From contig JAJFUJ010000045.1 in assembly GCA_021372475.1 (NCBI GenBank), forward strand, positions 1-34,612: DNA of 34,612 nucleotides. Reading direction: 5' to 3'. A program made the translations under genes and the position numbers. Below are positions 8,301 to 17,191 of the stretch, piece by piece; position 1 is the first letter of the stretch; each line of letters begins with the position of its first letter. The notes beneath the pieces are model-generated. The model was not told where the DNA came from. It worked only from the letters and a program-made list of their open reading frames with translations, and made no database searches. The stretch is from Chloroflexota bacterium (GTDB lineage Bacteria; Chloroflexota; Anaerolineae; UBA1429).

Positions 8301-11300
8301 CTAGAACCGTATGCGCAGGCTGCGCACCTGATAGGGCATAACGGTTAAATCGAGTGCATCCCCTTCACAGGGCAGGGCCGCCCCGTTTTCTTCCAGCAGA
8401 TTGCATTCCCAGGCGGCCTTCAGCGGCCTGGCGAAGGTCAAGCGCACCTTGCCGCGCTGATTATAAGCTTCGTACAGGCGTACGATGAATCCGTCGCCGT
8501 CCTCGGCCGCTTTGATGGTATCGATGATGACGTGCTCCGCGCTGCACGCTGCCAGACTTTTGGTCGGGGGCAGGGCTGCGCCGGGCGTGCCGCACCCGGC
8601 AGGCACACCTATGGCCACCGGCGGGTTGTTCAGCAGGGCGGCTTCCTGCACGGTGCCGCAGCGCCAATCACCCTGGTGCGGCAGGAGGGCATAGGTAAAG
8701 ACGTGCTTGCCCTGGTCAGCATCAGGATCGGGCGAGGTCGCCGACTTGATGAGGGTCAGGCGCAGCACGTTATCCTTGGTATCATGCCCGTATTTGCAAT
8801 CGTTCAACAGGCTGACGCCGTAATCTCCCTCGGAAAGATCTGACCAACGATGGCCGCACACCTCGAAGCGGGCATAATCCCAGCTTGTGTTCCAATGCGT
8901 CGGCCGTTCGATGGCGCCGAACTGGATTTCGTAGGTTGCCTGGGTGGCGTGCACCGCCACCGGGAAGGCGGTTTTGAGCAGGATATGATGCTCGTGCCAA
9001 TCGGCCTCGGTGCAGAAATCGATGCGCGCAGTGTGTTGGTAGGCATAGATGCGCTGCACGATGCGCGAACTGCGCCAGCTCCGCACCAGTTCAAGGCAGC
9101 AGCGCAACGGACCGGCCTCCACCACGCGCGCGCTCTCGAGGCTGTTAAGCTCCCACGACTTGTCCAGGTAGAAAATGTCGATATCCCAGGCATCGTTGCC
9201 CAGCGGTTTATCCTCGAAAGCCTGCAGCAGGTTGGCGCGCTGGCCTTCCGCCAACACCTCACGTCCGGCGCGCTTGTCGTAGCACGAGGTAAACATCCCA
9301 TCCGCTCCCAACTGCACCTTGAGGAAAGGCGTCTCGATGCAGTCCGTGCTTGCACTCAACCCAGCAGGAGTGGGAGCTACACTGCTTGCCTGCCAACGCA
9401 GCAGCTTATAGCCGTAGGAAGGCACGCTGCTCACCAATGCCAGGTATCTGCCCTCTCCCACTTGTTGCATAGCGAGTGTCGCGCCGTTTGCAGCATCCAC
9501 CAGCGCAGGCTGCTGCAGCTCCCGCGGCGCCTGCACCTCGATCAACTCGCTTATGCCCCAGCCGAGGGTGTTGAAAACCACCACGCTCTCGGCGTTAGCA
9601 GCGCCTGCCACGCGCCGGGCGATGGTCTGTGCGGCGTTTCCGCGCGCCTCTGCGCCGATCTGCGCGATTTTGGCATAATCCCGTGCGCAATCCTCGTAAA
9701 CGGCATGAATCGATGAGCCGGGCAGGATATCGTGGAACTGGTTGACCAGGATGAGCTCCCAGCCCTTATGCAGCGCTTCGGCAGGATAAGCCGCCCCGAG
9801 CAGGCTCGCGGCGCTGGCCAGTGCCTCGGCCTGGTGATACAGTACCTCGCTTTTGCGGTTGGCACGCTTGTTCTGCGCCTGGCTGGTCAGGGTGCCGCGG
9901 TGATATTCCAGATACAACTCGCCGTTCCAGACGGGCACGCGCTGCCCTTGTACCTTGGCCTCCAGCTCGTGGAAAAAGCTGTTGGCGGTGCCCAGCACTA
10001 CCTGTGGCGCAGCGGGGTGATTCGCCAGACGCACGCCCTGCTCAAGCATATCGCTGGTTGGACCACCGCCGCCGTCGCCGAAACCGTAACTCATCAGCAC
10101 CTCGTCGGTGAACTCTTTGCCTGTATTGGCGGCCCAGGTGCCCTGCACCTCCTGAGGACGCAAATAGCCGTTATAGGTATAAAACCAGTTGTTGGAAGGC
10201 GTGGTGGCAAAATGGGTCAGCACCTGCGTGCCGTCGATTCCCTGCCAGTAAAAAGTGTCGTAGGGGAAGCGATTATACTGGCTCCAACTGATCTTGGTGG
10301 TCATAAAGTAACGCAGGCCGGCCTGCACAATAAGCTGCGGCAGCGCGCCACTGTAGCCGAAGACATCCGGCAGCCAGAGGATGTCGCCGTCCTGGCCGAA
10401 CAGCTCGCGGAAAAGCCGGCGCCCATAAAGGAACTGGCGCACCAGCGATTCACCGCCGGTGACATTCGTATCCATCTCGACCCAGGTGCCGCCGTTGACT
10501 TCCCAGCGCCCTTCCCTGACGCGCCGCTGAATCTGGGTAAGCAGGTCGGGATAGTCCTGCTGGATATACTGGTAAAGCTGAGCCTGGCTTGAAATAAAAT
10601 GATAGGTGGGGAAGTGTTCCATCAGCCTGAGCGCGGTGGAAAAGGTGCGCGCCGTCTTTTGGCGGGTTTGCGCTAAAGACCACAGCCAGGCCACATCAAT
10701 GTGTGCATGCCCGATGGCGCGCACCTTCTCATGGTTGGGCGCCAGCTTCTCGGCAACAAGCGACTCAGCAAGGGTTCGTCTGGCCTCCCCTACGGATTCA
10801 TAAAACGCGTCGCCTATCGGCTCGCGTAAATCCAGCACCTGGAATGCCTTTTCGAGCACGTTGAGCAGCCTGATACGGGTGTAATCCGCCTCGGGCAGCG
10901 TCTTGGCTACTTCAAGCGCCACCAGCGCATCGTAATAGAATCCTTTGGTCTCGGCATCTATCTGGATCAGCTCGGCCTGCCAGAAACGCTCAGCGGCATA
11001 GTTGCGTCCGCGCCAGGCTTCCAGGGCCACCTGGATAGTGCTTTGAGCACAGGTGCCCTCATCGAAGGTCAGCAATTCGTGCCAGCGGTCGATTCCCTGC
11101 CGTTCGCGGCCGTTCACATATGCCAATGCTTCTGGATATTCGCTGCGATTGAGCTCGCCCAGGCGCAAGCGCAGCGCCGTTTGACTGCCCTGCATCTCCT
11201 GCGGTACCTGAAGCGTGCAGGCGAACCAGGCCCAGGTTTGTTTATCATCCGCCCCCCACCACTGGCCGATAGTAAATGGCTGCCAGCGCGGGTCATCTGT

Positions 11301-11429
11301 AGCCGGAACCTGCTTGGTATACTCAACTTCGGGAATGATGCGCCAGTTCGGCATAGGAATGACGCGGCGCGGGATATAATTCCTCACTTCATTGATGCGG
11401 GCGGTTAACCTCTTGAGCACAAAACGCAT
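8301..11429 (-). CDS. Alpha-mannosidase, glycoside hydrolase family 38
   Basis: A 1042-residue retaining alpha-mannosidase, probably cytoplasmic because no signal peptide is seen. An N-terminal beta-rich region (about 1-230) precedes the catalytic GH38 domain. That domain has GHAHIDVAWLW (240-250) with zinc-ligand candidates His243 and Asp245, and LPDVFGYSGALPQ with nucleophile Asp355. GGTWVEMDTN (313-322) is another family motif. The C-terminal half is the usual GH38 beta-sandwich assembly. A GGAGGC sequence precedes the ATG. It is the last gene of a leftward three-gene operon with the archaemetzincin-like protein and the TIM-barrel protein. The likely substrate is mannose-containing oligosaccharide taken up from outside; linkage cannot be read from the sequence. 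Confidence 0.93.
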   Translation of the reverse strand: MRFVLKRLTARINEVRNYIPRRVIPMPNWRIIPEVEYTKQVPATDDPRWQPFTIGQWWGADDKQTWAWFACTLQVPQEMQGSQTALRLRLGELNRSEYPEALAYVNGRERQGIDRWHELLTFDEGTCAQSTIQVALEAWRGRNYAAERFWQAELIQIDAETKGFYYDALVALEVAKTLPEADYTRIRLLNVLEKAFQVLDLREPIGDAFYESVGEARRTLAESLVAEKLAPNHEKVRAIGHAHIDVAWLWSLAQTRQKTARTFSTALRLMEHFPTYHFISSQAQLYQYIQQDYPDLLTQIQRRVREGRWEVNGGTWVEMDTNVTGGESLVRQFLYGRRLFRELFGQDGDILWLPDVFGYSGALPQLIVQAGLRYFMTTKISWSQYNRFPYDTFYWQGIDGTQVLTHFATTPSNNWFYTYNGYLRPQEVQGTWAANTGKEFTDEVLMSYGFGDGGGGPTSDMLEQGVRLANHPAAPQVVLGTANSFFHELEAKVQGQRVPVWNGELYLEYHRGTLTSQAQNKRANRKSEVLYHQAEALASAASLLGAAYPAEALHKGWELILVNQFHDILPGSSIHAVYEDCARDYAKIAQIGAEARGNAAQTIARRVAGAANAESVVVFNTLGWGISELIEVQAPRELQQPALVDAANGATLAMQQVGEGRYLALVSSVPSYGYKLLRWQASSVAPTPAGLSASTDCIETPFLKVQLGADGMFTSCYDKRAGREVLAEGQRANLLQAFEDKPLGNDAWDIDIFYLDKSWELNSLESARVVEAGPLRCCLELVRSWRSSRIVQRIYAYQHTARIDFCTEADWHEHHILLKTAFPVAVHATQATYEIQFGAIERPTHWNTSWDYARFEVCGHRWSDLSEGDYGVSLLNDCKYGHDTKDNVLRLTLIKSATSPDPDADQGKHVFTYALLPHQGDWRCGTVQEAALLNNPPVAIGVPAGCGTPGAALPPTKSLAACSAEHVIIDTIKAAEDGDGFIVRLYEAYNQRGKVRLTFARPLKAAWECNLLEENGAALPCEGDALDLTVMPYQVRSLRIRF

Positions 11430-11448
11430 AGCCTGCCTCCGAATTAAT

Positions 11449-12165
11449 CTAGTTCCAGGTGTAGCTTTCGCGGACCATCACCGATTGTAGTGTGCGTGTA
11501 CAAGTCGGGCAAAAATCCCAGGGCAGTTCGCTCTCATCCCGAGCCAGCTCGACAAGCTCATTTTCGTCGTCGGCGTGGCGCATCACACAGCGGTTACTGC
11601 AATGCAGCTCCAATCCCAGCCGGGCGACATCGTCCTTGCGCGTAAAGTCGACTGCGCCCAGGGCATGTCCCAGGCAGTGGCGCACCAAGCGCATCAGCGC
11701 CAAGTCGCGCTGCCCTTCGGGCAGCATCCTGATACGATGCACCGAAAGTATCGCGCTCATGCCCGGGAAGCTTGAGCTTAGGGTATAGTGCGCGGGCCTT
11801 AAACGTGCCAGCGGAGCCGGGAAATCAGTGAGATCCTGCTCGAGCAAGGCGATATCGTAGTGTGGCTCAGCCTTCTGCCACGGTTCCTGGCGCACCAGCT
11901 CCAAGAAGACAGGGGTAATAACTCGCTCAACCTCTTCATCGTAGCTGCGGTTGATATACCACTGGGTGCCCCAATACGGCTTATCTGGCGCAAGCGGCGG
12001 TATGACCCAGTTGCCGAAAAGGTGGATATGCAACGGGGGATCTTCAAAAGCAGCCGGATGACGCAGGTTCAACCAACGTAGAACCTGCTCAAGAGCGCTC
12101 ACCGCGAGGGTATGCTCGTGTTCAGTGATGCCTTCTGCCCAGGTGACGGATATATACTTGGCCAT
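11449..12165 (-). CDS. Archaemetzincin-like zinc protein lacking the catalytic glutamate
   Basis: A 238-residue protein without signal peptide or membrane segment. Near residues 163-173 it has H-C-L-G-H-A-L-G-A-V-D, which matches the metzincin layout HExxHxxGxxH/D except that the catalytic Glu is Cys164 and the third ligand is Asp173. Further on, HCSNRCVM (188-195) and FCPTC (218-222) match the second, structural zinc site of archaemetzincins (family M54). The third zinc-ligand His of classical archaemetzincins is instead displaced to His188 next to Cys189. I read it as a metal-binding, probably non-proteolytic derivative of M54. It lies between the GH38 and TIM-barrel genes with short spacings and is presumably co-transcribed. 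Its function is unknown. Confidence 0.62.
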   Translation of the reverse strand: MAKYISVTWAEGITEHEHTLAVSALEQVLRWLNLRHPAAFEDPPLHIHLFGNWVIPPLAPDKPYWGTQWYINRSYDEEVERVITPVFLELVRQEPWQKAEPHYDIALLEQDLTDFPAPLARLRPAHYTLSSSFPGMSAILSVHRIRMLPEGQRDLALMRLVRHCLGHALGAVDFTRKDDVARLGLELHCSNRCVMRHADDENELVELARDESELPWDFCPTCTRTLQSVMVRESYTWN

Positions 12166-12186
12166 TTCACTACCTGCGACCAGATT

Positions 12187-13887
12187 CTAGAGATACGCAA
12201 CACCCAGACGTCGTTCATCGCCGGCCTGGGGCCTGATAATAACCTGTTGTTCACCAAATGTGTACGAGACGGCATCGGGCGTGCCGAGATACGGCCGGAT
12301 GAACTCGCGCGCGGCAGCCGAGTGCATCTCCTCGGTAAAGAGATACTCGCCGGCCCCCTCGACCACCCGCCAGGACGGGCCGGAGATAGGCGTCTCGGAT
12401 AGCTGCGGCAGCAGATGCGGCAACGCCAGGCAGCGTGCCCCCCGGCGCACGCACTCCCTGACCGCGGCCTGCGTATCCTGGCTGAGCGTCTCGCCGCTGC
12501 AGATCAGGAGTGGGATATCGCGAAGCAGATCGCATGATACGGTATGATCAAAGAAAACCACGCCGTTGAGCGGGCAGTAGCCGGTGTGAAAGTCGTCGCA
12601 TGGGTAAACCGTGGGATCATCGGCGGCTTGGATCTCCTGCGCGACCGCGCGCCCCCGCGAGGTGAAAGGTTCATTATGCATCGTCATGCCCTCGCGCGGC
12701 ACAATGCCGTGGGTCAGGATGTGGATGATATCCAGAATGGCCTCATGGCGCGCCAGCTTCTGCGGGCCGCCCGGGCCAAACAACGTCTCGCGGCTGCTCC
12801 AGTGTGTGCCCTTGCGGCTGGCCCACGTTGAATCGGGCAGGCAGATGACTGCCACTTGGGGTTTGACATCGCGGAAGGTGTAGGCTCGCGGATGCGTCGG
12901 CACATATTCGCGGCTGAACCAGCGCTGCATCTTGCCGTAGGCCGTTAGCAGGTATCCCTTTTTGCGGTAGCCCATCACCAGCGGGTTATCGCCGCCGCGG
13001 TGGAATAGCGGGTGGGCAGCCAGGTCCTGCCATTCCTCTGGCGCCGTGTGGATGGGCACAATCAGGTTATACAAACCCTCGGTATAGACGGCATCCAAAC
13101 CGAGCCAATAACACAGGAGCAGCGTCGAGAGGAATTCGTCCGGGCTGTGGGCGGGCGCGCCTTCCCACTCACCGGTGAACAAGCTGCCCCAGAAGGGAAC
13201 CATACCCCACAGGTCCGCCACTGCCCAGAGCTCGCGCTCGTACTGCAGCGCAGCACCCATCGCGATGGCGATTACCAGCGGATTAAAGGATTCCTTGAGC
13301 ACTTTGGGGGCGGGATGCATTCCCGCCCGCGCCAGCTCGTGCATCAGCACAGGGAAAACCATCTCGGCCACACCCTCGGCGCCGTGAGCAGCGTAACCTG
13401 CAGCAATCCCCGTAACCACTTCAACCATCTTATCGTAGCACTGCAGGGGAGTGAGTCCACGGGCGTCGAAAAAATAGGGCGCACTGCCGGTGTCCACTCC
13501 GTGCAGTTGGCGGTGTTCGACCTCATCCCACACCACGCCGCGGAACAATCCGGTTGCGGCGGCCTGTTCAAGCTGTTCAACGCTGTAGGCGGCCCGCCCG
13601 GTGCCCGGCAGCCAGGGACCGTAAATATCGCCGTAGGTATTGTTAAACAAAAAAGGCATCTGCAATCTTTGGCACAGCGCGGCGATGCGCGCGCAGGCAT
13701 TCGGTTTGCGCGGCGCCAGCGAATCATAGAAAAGGGTGAACTGGGCACCCACTTCCCTGAGCGCCATCGCCAGTTGCTCTTCGGTAAAATACTTGCCGAG
13801 CCAACAGCCGTAAATGGTGGCGAACCAGTCATCCTGGCCGGGAAGCACACTTTCTACACCGATGCGGAAGGGAGTCGCGGTTGTCAT
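12187..13887 (-). CDS. Uncharacterised TIM-barrel-like protein, candidate glycosidase with amidotransferase-like C-terminal domain
   Basis: A 566-residue soluble protein that I do not recognise as a named family. The N-terminal 330 residues look like a TIM barrel: alternating strand/helix pattern, FNNTYGDIYGPW (81-92), and an acidic strand end VVWDEVEH (118-125) that would suit a glycosidase acid. The C-terminal part (after about residue 350) has strands ending PLLICSGETLS followed by a helix and ARCLALPHLLP. This pattern resembles the flavodoxin/amidotransferase-like domain that follows the barrel in GH42-type enzymes. It is the first gene of the leftward operon with the GH38 mannosidase, so a glycan role is likely. 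The ATG is preceded by AGGG at a normal distance. Confidence 0.5.
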   Translation of the reverse strand: MTTATPFRIGVESVLPGQDDWFATIYGCWLGKYFTEEQLAMALREVGAQFTLFYDSLAPRKPNACARIAALCQRLQMPFLFNNTYGDIYGPWLPGTGRAAYSVEQLEQAAATGLFRGVVWDEVEHRQLHGVDTGSAPYFFDARGLTPLQCYDKMVEVVTGIAAGYAAHGAEGVAEMVFPVLMHELARAGMHPAPKVLKESFNPLVIAIAMGAALQYERELWAVADLWGMVPFWGSLFTGEWEGAPAHSPDEFLSTLLLCYWLGLDAVYTEGLYNLIVPIHTAPEEWQDLAAHPLFHRGGDNPLVMGYRKKGYLLTAYGKMQRWFSREYVPTHPRAYTFRDVKPQVAVICLPDSTWASRKGTHWSSRETLFGPGGPQKLARHEAILDIIHILTHGIVPREGMTMHNEPFTSRGRAVAQEIQAADDPTVYPCDDFHTGYCPLNGVVFFDHTVSCDLLRDIPLLICSGETLSQDTQAAVRECVRRGARCLALPHLLPQLSETPISGPSWRVVEGAGEYLFTEEMHSAAAREFIRPYLGTPDAVSYTFGEQQVIIRPQAGDERRLGVAYL

Positions 13888-13908
13888 TTGTCAACCCTAA
13901 AAACGAGC

Positions 13909-13937
13909 TTGCTGTTTTATACGCGGCAGCACATAAT
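13909..13937 (+). promoter_or_regulatory. Possible promoter of the GH127 gene
   Basis: TTGCTG (13909-13914), a 17-base spacer and CATAAT (13932-13937, 5 of 6 consensus). The -35 match is poor, so this is a candidate only. It interlocks with the leftward promoter at 13939-13967, so transcription in the two directions would compete. Confidence 0.35.
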
Positions 13938-13938
13938 C

Positions 13939-13967
13939 ATACTATTCAGCTCATCTGGAGCCGTCAA
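13939..13967 (-). promoter_or_regulatory. Promoter of the leftward GH38 operon
   Basis: Read on the minus strand: TTGACG (complement of 13962-13967), a 17-base spacer, and TAGTAT (complement of 13939-13944). It lies about 50 bases upstream of the ATG at 13887. It overlaps the proposed rightward promoter of the GH127 gene. Confidence 0.55.
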
Positions 13968-13990
13968 CCTTGTTTCGTGGAGGAGTGCTG

Positions 13991-15952
13991 ATGCCGTCAA
14001 CCCAACCTGTTCCCAACCGCGTACCATTGCAACCGCTGCCCCGGCTAACGCTTCCCCTGGGCGCTGTCGAGCCGATGGGCTGGCTGCGCAACCAATTGCG
14101 TATTCAGGCCGACGGGTTGACGGGCCATCTAGAAGATATTTGGCCATCGGTCGGCGCCAATAGCGGCTGGCTGGGCGGCGACGGCGAAAGCTGGGAACGC
14201 GGGCCTTATTATCTCGATGGTCTGGTGCCATTGGCCTATCTGCTGCAGGATGAGATACTGATTGCCCGTGCGCAGCGCTGGATCGAGTGGTCGCTGGGCA
14301 GCCAGCGCGCCGACGGCTTCTTTGGCCCGGATGCCAACCAGGATTGGTGGCCGCGCATGGTGATGTTCAAGGCGCTCACGCAGTACCAGGAAGCCACCGG
14401 CGACCCGCGCGTTATCCCTTTCATGGAGCGTTATTGCGCTTACCAGGCGGCGCATCTGCGCGAACAGCCACTGCAGAGCTGGGCTGCCGCGCGCGGAGGC
14501 GAAAACATCTATGTCATCTACTGGTTGTACCGGCGCACTGGTGACCCGGCGCTGCTCGAGCTGTCCCGCCTAATCGAGAGCCAAACTATCGACTGGACCA
14601 ACCTGTTTACCAACTGGCCTTTCACACGGCCGCTACGCGAGTACCACGACGTCCTGGGCTTTATCGATGCTTTGCAGGGGCTGGAGCCCGCCCTCGTCGG
14701 GCGCGCGGTCGGCGCGTTTCAGGCGGCCGGCAATTACCACGTGCACCACGTGGTCAACCTGGCGATGGCGCTCAAGCAGCCGGCGCTGGCTTATCTGCTG
14801 AGCGGCGATGCATCGCAGCGCCAGGCTTCCCTGCTGGGCATCGAGATGCTGCTGCGTTATCATGGGCTGGCCAACCGCATGTTCAGCGGTGACGAACACC
14901 TGAGCGGGCAGCAGCCTTTCCAGGGCACCGAGCTCTGCGCTGTGGTCGAGACCCTGTTCAGCCTGCAGACGCTGCTTCAAGTCGTGCCGGATAATATCGC
15001 TCTGGCGGATTGGGCTGAGGAGCTGGCCTACAATGCCCTGCCGGCCGCCTTCAGCGCGGATATGTGGAGCCACCAGTATGACCAGCAGCCCAACCAGGTG
15101 CTGGTCAGCCGGGCGCATCGCGTCTGGTACGACAACACCGACGACTCGAACCTGTTCGGTCTCGAGCCGCATTTTGGCTGCTGCACAGCCAACTACCACC
15201 AGGGTTGGCCCAAGTTTGTCAGCAATCTATGGCTGGCGGATACCTCAGGTGGTCTGACGGCCGCCGCCTATGCCCCTTGCCGCCTGCGCCAGCAGGTGAA
15301 CGGCATCCCGCTGGAAATCATAGAGGAGACCGAGTATCCCTTCCGCGAGAGCATCCGCTTCACCCTGGCTTGCCAGCAATCGGTTGACGCGAGCATCAAG
15401 CTGCGCATCCCAACCTGGTGCACCGGAGCGCGCGTGCGCATTGGCGCCGAGGAACTGCAGCCTGCTGCTGGGACCTATTGCGAGTTGCACCGCGAATGGC
15501 GTTCGGGTGATGTAGTAGAATTGAGCCTGCCGATGGCCGTGCGCGCCAACCCACGCCCACGCGGCGCTGTGGCTATTCAACGTGGACCTTTGGTATATGC
15601 CCTGGCGCCGGTAGCCGAGTGGCGCTCCCTTGGGGGAGACCAGCCCTATGCTAACCACGAGGTGCTGCCGCGCAGCCCCTGGAATTACGCCCTGGCGCTC
15701 GATCCGCTCGCGCCAACGCAAGCATTCAGTGTTGAGGAACACCAGGTTGGTTACCCGCCCTACGACTCGGCCAACCCGCCGGTGGTGCTGCATACCAGGG
15801 CGCGGCGAGTGCCGGAATGGCAAGTCGAACAGAACTCGGCTGGGCCGCTGCCAGAGAGCCCGGTTACTGGCAGCGAACCGTTGGAAGAGGTCGGACTGAT
15901 CCCCTACGGCGCCGCAAAACTGCGCGTGACCGAGTTTCCCCGGACACGTTAA
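13991..15952 (+). CDS. GH127-type beta-L-arabinofuranosidase (DUF1680 family)
   Basis: A 653-residue alpha/alpha-barrel glycosidase, probably cytoplasmic. The zinc-thiolate catalytic set of GH127 is visible: Glu314-Leu-Cys316 in GTELCAVVET and Cys397-Cys398 in FGCCTANYHQGWPKF. These correspond to the E-x-C and CC pairs of the characterised Bifidobacterium enzyme HypBA1, whose second Cys pair includes the nucleophile. Glu302 in GDEHLSG is a candidate general acid. The start at ATG 13991 has GGAGGAG just before it; a TTG 7 codons upstream is less likely. GH127 releases L-arabinofuranose from plant glycans, though related families (GH137, GH142, GH146) share the fold, so exact specificity is uncertain. 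It is followed by a strong terminator. Confidence 0.85.
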   Translation: MPSTQPVPNRVPLQPLPRLTLPLGAVEPMGWLRNQLRIQADGLTGHLEDIWPSVGANSGWLGGDGESWERGPYYLDGLVPLAYLLQDEILIARAQRWIEWSLGSQRADGFFGPDANQDWWPRMVMFKALTQYQEATGDPRVIPFMERYCAYQAAHLREQPLQSWAAARGGENIYVIYWLYRRTGDPALLELSRLIESQTIDWTNLFTNWPFTRPLREYHDVLGFIDALQGLEPALVGRAVGAFQAAGNYHVHHVVNLAMALKQPALAYLLSGDASQRQASLLGIEMLLRYHGLANRMFSGDEHLSGQQPFQGTELCAVVETLFSLQTLLQVVPDNIALADWAEELAYNALPAAFSADMWSHQYDQQPNQVLVSRAHRVWYDNTDDSNLFGLEPHFGCCTANYHQGWPKFVSNLWLADTSGGLTAAAYAPCRLRQQVNGIPLEIIEETEYPFRESIRFTLACQQSVDASIKLRIPTWCTGARVRIGAEELQPAAGTYCELHREWRSGDVVELSLPMAVRANPRPRGAVAIQRGPLVYALAPVAEWRSLGGDQPYANHEVLPRSPWNYALALDPLAPTQAFSVEEHQVGYPPYDSANPPVVLHTRARRVPEWQVEQNSAGPLPESPVTGSEPLEEVGLIPYGAAKLRVTEFPRTR

Positions 15953-15954
15953 TA

Positions 15955-15987
15955 GAAAAAGAGCCAGGCTGGCAGCCTGGCTCTTTT
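15955..15987. terminator. Bidirectional rho-independent terminator
   Basis: A 10-bp perfect stem GAGCCAGGCT (15961-15970) with AGCCTGGCTC (15974-15983) and a GGC loop. It is preceded by AAAAA and followed by TTTT, so it can serve both the GH127 gene and the convergent dehydrogenase gene. Confidence 0.92.
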
Positions 15988-15996
15988 ATCTTGTGT

Positions 15997-17019
15997 TTAC
16001 AGGGCATAATGGTTCATTGGCACCGGTGCACTGCTCTCGATTGAGGCTTTGGCGGCCATAATGATGGCAACCGAATTGCGCGCCTCAAGCGGCATACAGC
16101 GTTCGGGCGCCTGTTTGGTGCGTACGCACGCACCAAAATAGGCGATTTCACTCGCGTAAGCGTCCAGCCCCGGCATTTCGGGATATTCGGGGTCGTTGCT
16201 GTCGCTGCGGTAAACGGCTAGTGTATGGCTTTGCGTTGGATCCATGCGGATAAAGGCACGTTCGAAGCGCGCTTCGTAACGGGCGATAAACGGCATGGGT
16301 AAATCCGCCCAATGGCTCGCTGCGCTAACCTGTGTGTCGTCGCCGTAATCCAGGTTAGTGAGCACGTAATCGTAACCGCGGGCAGCTCCCTTAGCGCAGC
16401 CACCCTGGGCATAAACGCGTTTGGGTAATCCCAGCAGATACTGGCAGAAGTCGATATCATGAATGTGTAGGTCGAGGATAGCGCCGCCGCTCCTGGCGGG
16501 ATCCATCATCCAATGTGAGCTGTTCCAGCCCGGCGTCGAGCCACCGCGCCACATCTGCAGCGATAGTAACCTGCCTGCAGCGCCGCTTGTTTTCATATCT
16601 TTGAGGTATTGGTATTCCGGCCAAAAGCGGATGCATTGGGCGATCATCAGTGCGGCTCTGTTTTGCTGGCTTGCAGCAATCATCGCATCGCAATCCGCCA
16701 GGCTGAGAGCCATCGGTTTTTCGCACAATACCGGCACGCCGGCGTTCAGATAGGTGATAGCAGCCTCTTTGTGAACGTCGGTCGGCAGCCCTATATCCAC
16801 GAAATCGACATCCTCGCGGGCAAGCAGGTCGTTACAGGTATCGTACCAGCGCACCTGTTTCCACGGCGTAACGAATAGCTCTCTGAGCGACTCGTCTTTC
16901 TTGATTTCATCGGCTCGGATATCCGCAACCGCCACAACCTGGATATCGGGAAGCTTGCGGTAGCAACTGAGATGGTAGCGGCCGATACCGCCCAATCCGA
17001 TGATGGCAACATGCTGCAT
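15997..17019 (-). CDS. Gfo/Idh/MocA family sugar dehydrogenase
   Basis: A 340-residue NAD(P)-dependent oxidoreductase of the Gfo/Idh/MocA family. The Rossmann motif GLGGIGRYH lies at residues 8-16, and the family signature CEKPMALS supplies the catalytic Lys. DLHIHDIDF is the conserved substrate/metal-like segment of the C-terminal domain. I chose ATG 17019 because AAAGGGG lies 9 bases upstream; a TTG 8 codons earlier is in frame but has no such site. The sugar substrate cannot be read from the sequence. It diverges from the KDG kinase gene, consistent with a role in the same sugar or sugar-acid route. Confidence 0.9.
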   Translation of the reverse strand: MQHVAIIGLGGIGRYHLSCYRKLPDIQVVAVADIRADEIKKDESLRELFVTPWKQVRWYDTCNDLLAREDVDFVDIGLPTDVHKEAAITYLNAGVPVLCEKPMALSLADCDAMIAASQQNRAALMIAQCIRFWPEYQYLKDMKTSGAAGRLLSLQMWRGGSTPGWNSSHWMMDPARSGGAILDLHIHDIDFCQYLLGLPKRVYAQGGCAKGAARGYDYVLTNLDYGDDTQVSAASHWADLPMPFIARYEARFERAFIRMDPTQSHTLAVYRSDSNDPEYPEMPGLDAYASEIAYFGACVRTKQAPERCMPLEARNSVAIIMAAKASIESSAPVPMNHYAL

Positions 17020-17054
17020 AAGGATGCGCCCCTTTCGCTGCAAGATATGCGCCT

Positions 17055-17083
17055 ATCCTATGTATGCCCGCGAGCCCTGTCAA
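17055..17083 (-). promoter_or_regulatory. Promoter of the Gfo/Idh/MocA gene
   Basis: On the minus strand: perfect TTGACA (complement of 17078-17083), a 17-base spacer and TAGGAT (complement of 17055-17060). It is about 36 bases upstream of the proposed ATG at 17019 and supports that start. Confidence 0.6.
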
Positions 17084-17104
17084 TTGCGTCTGGCACCGAT
17101 GAGC

Positions 17105-17131
17105 TTGACGCCGCGGCTGCTTCGATATAAG
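17105..17131 (+). promoter_or_regulatory. Possible promoter of the KDG kinase-aldolase pair
   Basis: TTGACG (17105-17110) and TATAAG (17126-17131) with a short 15-base spacer. It is in the right place in the divergent intergenic region, but the spacing is below the optimum. Confidence 0.35.
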
Positions 17132-17191
17132 GTATCTTAAAGTGAGATGCGCCGCGCCTGACGGGCGAGCTGCAGATGAGGAGAACCTGTC

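Noticed and set aside
8850-10592. Two long + strand frames (288 and 286 codons) opposite the GH38 gene
   Set aside because: They are antisense shadows of a clearly coding alpha-mannosidase and show no family motifs.
13012-14163. 383-codon open frame on the + strand
   Set aside because: It runs antisense to the TIM-barrel gene and through its promoter. It has no ribosome binding site or recognisable domain and reflects high GC codon bias.
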